The notes under the pieces: generated by a model | What the model was told of the DNA's origin: nothing | Databases searched by the model: none | Seen by the model: the letters and a program-made list of their open reading frames with translations, nothing else | Part shown: positions 60,501-64,000 of the stretch, in pieces | Layout: each line of letters begins with the position of its first letter | Position numbering within the stretch: position 1 is the first letter of the stretch | From: Astropecten irregularis | Taxonomy: Eukaryota; Echinodermata; Asteroidea; Paxillosida; Astropectinidae | Direction of reading: 5' to 3' | Length of the DNA stretch: 64,000 nt | Assembly (NCBI GenBank): GCA_963971285.1 | Contig: OZ020248.1 | Location: forward strand, 9,610,001 to 9,674,000 | Translations under genes and position numbers: made by a program

Positions 60501-63500
60501 TCAAAACCATTCTTTATGTTTTATAAGACAAATTTAATCCTTTTTTTTTTAAATTTCCTCATTTACTCAGATTGATTGAGCTCAATGTACATATTTTATT
60601 TATTTATTTTTTACCCTGGGTTTACCTGCTCAGTAAAACACACACTGTTTTTCAGAAGTTCCCAGCAATATCAATATGAATTATGAAGGATGGTGCTACA
60701 AGTGACCGAGAAGCAGGCATTCATTGGCGCCCTTTGGCTGCCAGCCACATCAACCCATATATGGTCAAGGAGCACAGCCTGAGATCGAAAGTGTTTGGTA
60801 TTTATGGAGGGAGGAAAACCGGAGAACCCGGAGAAAAACCCTTGAAGCATAGGAGAGAACCAACGCACAACTCTACTCACATATGACCCAAGCCGGGATC
60901 GAACCCGGGCCACATTGGTGAAAGGCGAGTACCTAACACACTTTGCCACCTATGCCCCTATTATTTTATTGGATCAGATCAAGTGAGTGCTGTTCGGTGA
61001 CCTTTACCAATCATGTATTATACCTTTAATACCAGCCCTGACATCTAGATATTTTCTCTTACCTGATTGCTGGATGTAGATTGGGAACAGATAGAGGGCG
61101 ACATCTATGGAGTCTCGTAGCGAATGGTGACAGACTTGCTTGGTCTTGGACACCTCACCTGCTATGGACTCCACCTGGTCTGATAAGAGCTGCAACGTCC
61201 TCCTGATGGTCGGTTTGGCTACGGAGGACGTTAGGTACAAGATTAGTGTTTAACTTCAGATGAATGAAAACTAGAAGCCAATTTCACAGAGCTGCTTAAG
61301 CACCAAAATTTGCTTAAGCGCCAAAAACCTTGGTAAATGAAATCAGTATCCAGCCAAAACTCCTTGTGAATGTTATGCTCAGCAAACAATGGCCGGATAC
61401 AAGTCAAAAGCAGTCAACATCAAATGGAAATTTGGTTGCTGCTCATTCTGTTTGCTTTAAGGAAGACTTTTCATGCTTAAGCAAAATTTGGTGATAAAGC
61501 AGCTCTATGAAATTGGTCCCCACCTTACTCCCATATCATGTTAATAAAAAACAATTTAGATCTTTAAAAGATAAAAAATAATGGTGAAAAGATTTCAACA
61601 ATACCGTGGGCATTTTTCACTGTTTTCTCAAAAAGTGGGCACCGTATGGGACTGAAATTTTCACAGATGACTGTTACTGTATCTTCTTTGATATTTTTGC
61701 CCATGAATCTGCATTTCTTTGACAAAAAACAAAGTGAGATATTACCTTTAAGCCTCATTAAATTCTAATGGTTGTTCATTGCTTACCCCTGTCCTGTAGA
61801 CCTTTGTCCTTGCTGAGAGCGGCCACTCTCTTCAGTGAGCGGAATTCCTTGGACAGTCTCTGGATGAACTCGGCGTGGTGCTCTGATCGAGCTACCCACT
61901 GTTGCTCAGCCTCAGGGACGTTTGGCCAGGGCAGGATGAGAATGTGTGACAGGGCTCGGCAGACCAGGAGTTGTACCTACATCAGGGGCAAGGGACGGAC
62001 GGGACAAAGAGAGATACGTGAAGAGAATGTTGATTGTTGAGCATAAGATGCTTCTCTGAGCTTGAGATGCCTGAGCCCAATGTCATGGAATCCATTACGG
62101 CCTATTTTTGTGCTTACGGGTACTGCTACGTGTGTAATCTATTTCATGGAATCTGTAAGCAAGACTTTCCGTTAATAGCGAAGAATTTCTATGCTAACCT
62201 TGATTCTTGTCTGCTAATGCGCTGCCAAATGCATTCTGCAGAAAGTTCTTGCTTAGCGTAGCGAGAAAGAAAACTCTCTCTTTGAATTATGCTAACCGTA
62301 CGGAAAACAAAAGTCTGCTATCGTAAGCGAAGAATGTTTGCTTATAAAGGTAATGGATTCCATGAAATTGGGCCCTGGCTTAATAATTTCAACGAACTGG
62401 GAAGCAGCAGTGCCATTTGACCAAGCTTAAAATCAGAGTTTAGAGAGCAGTGAACTGAAGTTCATAGACCTGTGCTTATAACTGCAACATTCACGTGCCC
62501 ACATGTTCTTGTCCTCTGTCATTTAGCCTTTGAGAAAGATCCTGCTAGGATCGTAACGCGTCAGGCCCTCCTTACTTTAAGCGACTGCAAATTTCCACAG
62601 TTTTTGTTGAAGTCTTCTTAGAATGAGTATGACTTGGGGTGACACCATGTATAATACTCTTTTTTGAAGATGTGTTGACCTGAAAAGGACCGATGAGAGT
62701 GGATATTTGACGTTTCGACCAGTGTTCTCTAGTCGTCAAGAGAGAGAGAGTGCCGGACTCCGTAGATGTCCTGAGGACGACTAGAGCACACTAGTTGAAA
62801 CGTCGAGGATCTACTCTCATCGGTTGTTTTCAGGACCACACATCTTCTGAGAAGAGTGTTATACATGGTGTCTCCGCAATCCTTACTCATTCTAGACTCT
62901 CTACCATGCAAAACTTCAAATCCTACTCAAGTCTTCTTGTTTCAATAAAAGTCCGGCACTTGAAAGCGACAATAACAAGTTTGACAGACAAGATTCAAAT
63001 TGTTAACGTTTACAAGAGCCCTGTTGGAAGTTACTGACACAGTTGACTGCGAGCTTGTGTTATAAACTCTCAGCCCCAGTCAATTTGAGGAAACCTCCGG
63101 TTTGCAAGGTGGTTCTTGGTTGATTTGGAATTTTATTAAGGATGTATCCAGGGCAGGGCAGGCCAGAAGCTGCCTGCCCGGATGACATCCCACCAGCTGC
63201 CCCCAGCTGCTGCCACTCACATCATCCTGGAGACCCGCTAAGGACCCGTCGCTGACATCTTTATACAAGGCCTGGACAGACGGCAGCTCGATCAAAAACA
63301 CTGGCCGGACCGTGGTGGCCATGGACAGGAAGAGATGGGCAGCCGACACCAGGACCTTGTCGGGGACCTGCTTGGCCAGCAGCGGCGTGACGGCATCCAC
63401 GATGCCGGTGACCAACGGCACAAACTTGTCGTGGTGCTGGCTGTTGCGCTGGACCTCGCCGTAGAACTGGGATATCCAGTGCGTGAAGGCCTGCAAGGCA

Positions 63501-63914
63501 GCTAGTGACTGGGCATGTCTGCAACATGGTAAAGGAAGAAAGCCAAAAAAAAAACCAATAATAATACTAATGGACATTTATAACGGAAAATAGTGCCGGT
63601 AACCGCTTTAAACGGCGTTCATGGCACATTATCATTATCCCTGGTCATTGGGCTACATTAACATTCCTGAAACCATCTCAACTCCCTGGGGAGTATACAG
63701 CCCCAGCCCGGCTGCTATCAGCACACGAAGGCTAATCAAGCCATCTCTACCCTCACAGGTACCCATTCACATTTCTGAGTATCTGCAGTTTGTATGAAGC
63801 ATGGATGTTCTGAACACTCACACGTCAATGAAGTCAGACTTGAGTACGGTGGGAATTGCCGTCTTGACTTTGTACAGCTTCATCTTGCTGCCGTAGACGG
63901 TCACTTGGCAAAAC
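54435..63914 (-). CDS. XPO6: Exportin-6, C-terminal part, ten exons, 5' part beyond the window
   Basis: Importin-beta family export receptor; XPO6 is known to carry profilin-actin out of the nucleus with RanGTP. Exons (- strand): 63914-63822, 63518-63221, 61976-61787, 61218-61063, 58713-58599, 58106-58047, 56896-56635, 56388-56290, 55516-55286, 54539-54435 (stop TGA). All introns are GT-AG and every junction phase agrees, giving about 535 residues without a stop, roughly the second half of the 1,125-residue human protein. Recognised segments: MKLYKVKTAIPT, ATTVRPVFLI, VQLLVCRAL, LPWPNVPE, LRVQMG, FLQIFEIIVQEPG, AFGQSFLQPDI, HKSHDLLQEE, YNMAAVDF, DLPSFTQN and the basic C-terminal SVKLL. The helical HEAT-type character fits the family. 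Introns are loaded with SINEs and MITEs, some within about 35 bp of exons. Confidence 0.95.
54603..54668 (-). repeat. tRNA-like SINE head in last XPO6 intron
   Basis: - strand GGATAGCTCAGTTGGTAGAG (A box) and GGCGGGTTCGAATCTCC (B box). The D arm looks good, but the 3' acceptor sequence does not pair with the 5' end, so it is a SINE or pseudogene rather than a tRNA gene. Confidence 0.6.
55020..55115 (-). repeat. SINE tail, inverted relative to 36.3 kb
   Basis: TTCACCGACGTGGATGAGCA and AAAAATCACATGC are the reverse complement of the tail at 36,283-36,350. TTGCTCAGGTGGGA at the end is the start of the tRNA-like part, which is then lost. Confidence 0.65.
55286..55516 (-). CDS. XPO6: XPO6 exon (window exon 9)
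   Basis: 231 bp; acceptor CTCCCCAG, donor GACCAG|GTAGGA. Encodes KIFRDLMLHSFLNVF, HKSHDLLQEE, VYNMAAVDFPGFF, to YKNDQ. Confidence 0.92.
55759..55925. repeat. pogo/Tigger-like fragments (two left ends)
   Basis: CAGTGGAACGCCGCTATAGC at 55,759 and CAGTGGAACACCACTATAAC at about 55,812, followed by CATCATCCTTGGCTCCCAAT. In the XPO6 intron 55,517-56,289. Confidence 0.6.
56290..56388 (-). CDS. XPO6: XPO6 exon (window exon 8)
   Basis: 99 bp; acceptor TTTTGAGCAG, donor CACAAA|GTGAGT. Encodes AFGQSFLQPDIDIFKQN to KLYHK. Confidence 0.92.
56425..56562. repeat. Palindromic MITE family P4, half copy in XPO6 intron
   Basis: GCTGCTAAGCACAAAAAAAT through CAATAAAACAAACCA to AACAATCACAAGTGATACAC matches one half of P4 in inverted orientation; the other half is missing. 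Confidence 0.65.
56635..56896 (-). CDS. XPO6: XPO6 exon (window exon 7)
   Basis: 262 bp; acceptor TGTGAAAAG, donor ATGCAG|GTGAGG. Encodes FLQIFEIIVQEPGSAFK to QQFVAIMQ. The first intron bases past the donor, read on the + strand, include GGGTTCGAATCCC, a tRNA B-box-like word. Confidence 0.92.
56959..57309. mobile_element. pogo/Tigger-like MITE in XPO6 intron
   Basis: Left CAGTAGAACGTCACAATAAC and right GTTATAGTGGCGTTCCACTG are inverted copies with mismatches. TA precedes the left end; the right flank is CA. The CAGTRGAACNNC..ATAAC end type is known from pogo/Tigger elements. Confidence 0.7.
57340..57950. repeat. Cluster of tRNA-like SINE ends (GACTGGAGCGGG family)
   Basis: ACTGGAGTGGGATTCGAACC (57,369), inverted GGTTCAAATCCTGCTCCAGT (about 57,425), ACTGGAGCGGGTTTGGAGCC (57,611) and ACTGGAGCGGGATTCGAACC (about 57,930), each next to TGAAAGGTGAA words. 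Around 57,655-57,675 CTCTACCAACTGAGCTATCC is the complement of a tRNA A box. All lie in XPO6 intron 56,897-58,046. Confidence 0.7.
58047..58106 (-). CDS. XPO6: XPO6 exon (window exon 6, 60 bp)
   Basis: Too short for a simple open-frame scan, but it is needed to join its neighbours. Acceptor TTCTGGGCAG, donor GAGAA|GTGAGT. Encodes ERLSDTILQEGSKGRGVIE in the correct phase (2 in, 2 out). Confidence 0.88.
58155..58350. mobile_element. TTAA MITE, family B
   Basis: AGGTATAATATAATGATTGG at the left and CAATCATGTATTATACCT then TTAA at the right. Arms with CACTCGCACTTTGTCTGATC / GATCAGACAAAGTGTGGGTG. The left flank is TTAC, a decayed TTAA. A right-end fragment is at 60,985-61,030. In the 492-bp XPO6 intron. 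Confidence 0.8.
58599..58713 (-). CDS. XPO6: XPO6 exon (window exon 5)
   Basis: 115 bp; acceptor CACATTTCAG, donor CACTGG|GTAAAC. Encodes DVVNDMMGFYLAAFQ, LRVQMGIP and FLELFTG. Confidence 0.9.
58858..60375. other. CpG-rich segment between two TTGCCCGATCGGGCA repeats, inside XPO6 intron
   Basis: TTGCCCGATCGGGCAAG at about 58,862 and TTTGCCCGATCGGGCAG at about 60,314 start similar blocks with further TTGCCC words. Between them (about 59,160-59,960) the sequence is unusually rich in CG (CGCGCGCGG, GATCGCGGCCGAGCTCGATA). An inverted pair GCCGCTGTTCT / AGAACAGCGGC spans 59,722-59,823. No coding exon found. Confidence 0.5.
60665..60958 (-). repeat. tRNA-Glu-like SINE
   Basis: The right end on the - strand reads GGGGCATAGGTGGCAAAG ... 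CGCCTTTCACCAATG ... GGCCCGGGTTCGATCCCGG, close to a tRNA-Glu anticodon and T arm but with a degenerate D arm. The body holds GAAAAACCGGAG/AACCCGGAGAAAAACCC words found in many marine invertebrate repeats (from memory). Confidence 0.65.
61063..61218 (-). CDS. XPO6: XPO6 exon (window exon 4)
   Basis: 156 bp; acceptor CCTCCGTAG, donor AATCAG|GTAAGA. Encodes AKPTIRRTLQLL to YIQQS. Confidence 0.9.
61275..61521. repeat. Palindromic MITE, family P5, intact, in XPO6 intron
   Basis: Ends AGCCAATTTCACAGAGCTGC and GCAGCTCTATGAAATTGGTC; arms with CACCAAAATTTGCTTAAGC; centre matches 46,725-46,887. Confidence 0.85.
61556..61752. repeat. TTAA MITE family A, right half
   Basis: Begins at the central TCTTTAAAAGATAAAAA and runs through TCACTGTTTTCTCAAAAAGT to GAGATATTACCT then TTAA. 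It ends 35 bp from an XPO6 exon (61,787). Confidence 0.75.
61787..61976 (-). CDS. XPO6: XPO6 exon (window exon 3)
   Basis: 190 bp; acceptor CTGATGTAG, donor CAGGG|GTAAGC. Encodes VQLLVCRALSHIL, LPWPNVPEAEQQW and following helices. Confidence 0.92.
62074..62375. repeat. Palindromic element, GGGCCCAATTTCATGGAATC family
   Basis: Ends GAGCCCAATGTCATGGAATC and GATTCCATGAAATTGGGCCC; shares GTGCTTACGGGTACTGCTAC and AATGCATTCTGCAGAA with 10,325 and 15,162. In XPO6 intron 61,977-63,220. Confidence 0.82.
62615..62895. repeat. Long inverted repeat, about 130-bp arms, in XPO6 intron
   Basis: Left arm words AGAATGAGT, ACACCATGTATAATACTCTT, CCGATGAGAGTGGAT, GACGTTTCGACCAGTG, CTCTAGTCGTC return in reverse as GACGACTAGAG, CACTAGTTGAAACGTC, CTACTCTCATCGG, AAGAGTGTTATACATGGTGT and ACTCATTCT. 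A partial relative (CGACGTTCCGGCCGGTGTAC) is at about 55,208. Confidence 0.8.
63221..63518 (-). CDS. XPO6: XPO6 exon (window exon 2)
   Basis: 298 bp; acceptor CATGTTGCAG, donor GATGAT|GTGAGT. Encodes HAQSLAALQAF to GLQDD, including ATTVRPVFLIE. It is GC-rich compared with the surrounding introns. Confidence 0.92.
63629..63785 (-). repeat. tRNA-like composite SINE, 3'-truncated
   Basis: ATTATCCCTGGTCATTGGGC to CAGGTACCCATTCACA; the tRNA-like end is missing. In XPO6 intron 63,519-63,821, 36 bp from the exon at 63,822. Confidence 0.7.
63822..63914 (-). CDS. XPO6: XPO6 exon (window exon 1)
   Basis: Acceptor GTTTTGCAG, donor GACGT|GTGAGT. Encodes FCQVTVYGSKMKLYK.. to FID plus two bases of Val. 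The preceding exon lies to the right of 64,000 or was not recognised. Confidence 0.88.
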
Positions 63915-64000
63915 CTGCAAAACAGAACATTACAGATAGTGATGAACGGATTTGATTTTTGGGAGCAGGAAAAAAAAAAACGATTCCGGTCAGGTCTTGA

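Noticed and set aside
17413..60958. Functional tRNA genes at the several GGTTCGAATCC boxes
   Set aside because: In every case the acceptor ends do not pair or the anticodon arm is defective, and the segments continue into SINE bodies or array units.

Overview
The window is nuclear DNA of an invertebrate animal. I think a marine deuterostome, most likely an echinoderm, is the best guess. The reasons are small GT-AG introns in vertebrate-like conserved genes, pervasive TACATG-type microsatellites, and very dense small palindromic transposons and tRNA-like SINEs. The species call is inference; the sequence itself gives no taxon marker.

Three protein-coding genes are supported. (1) An HS3ST heparan sulfate 3-O-sulfotransferase of the HS3ST2/3/4/6 class lies on the + strand at 1.1-2.5 kb, with two coding exons and 405 aa. 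(2) SLC25A19, the mitochondrial thiamine pyrophosphate carrier, lies on the - strand at 13.7-9.15 kb, with five coding exons and 330 aa; it is convergent with the first gene. (3) The C-terminal half of exportin-6 (XPO6) lies on the - strand from the right edge to 54.4 kb, with ten coding exons and about 535 residues; the N-terminal half is outside the window. All splice phases of the three models are mutually consistent. The three proteins act in different compartments (Golgi, mitochondrial inner membrane, nuclear pore transport), and nothing suggests a shared pathway. In human, XPO6 and HS3ST2/HS3ST4 are on the same arm region (16p), so the neighbourhood may preserve old linkage.

The roughly 40 kb between SLC25A19 and XPO6 (13.8-54.4 kb), the 2.5-9.15 kb spacer and many introns are filled with mobile and repeated DNA. 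This includes TTAA-flanked MITEs (piggyBac-like by target site), several unrelated palindromes sharing a GGCC(A/G)ATTTCA terminus, two hAT-like elements with perfect 8-bp target duplications, a Mutator/foldback-like element with a 9-bp duplication, and a TA-flanked hairpin MITE. It also includes an internally deleted LINE with a 14-bp target duplication, tRNA-derived SINEs, a five-unit tandem array (about 387 bp per unit) whose units each carry a tRNA-like box, and a threefold segmental duplication at 41-45.6 kb. Several insertions can be dated relatively, because the empty site survives in a neighbouring repeat copy.

The most unusual unexplained structure is a run of three stem-loops at 23,199-23,322. 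Their stems differ by paired changes, but the apical loop is the same in all three.
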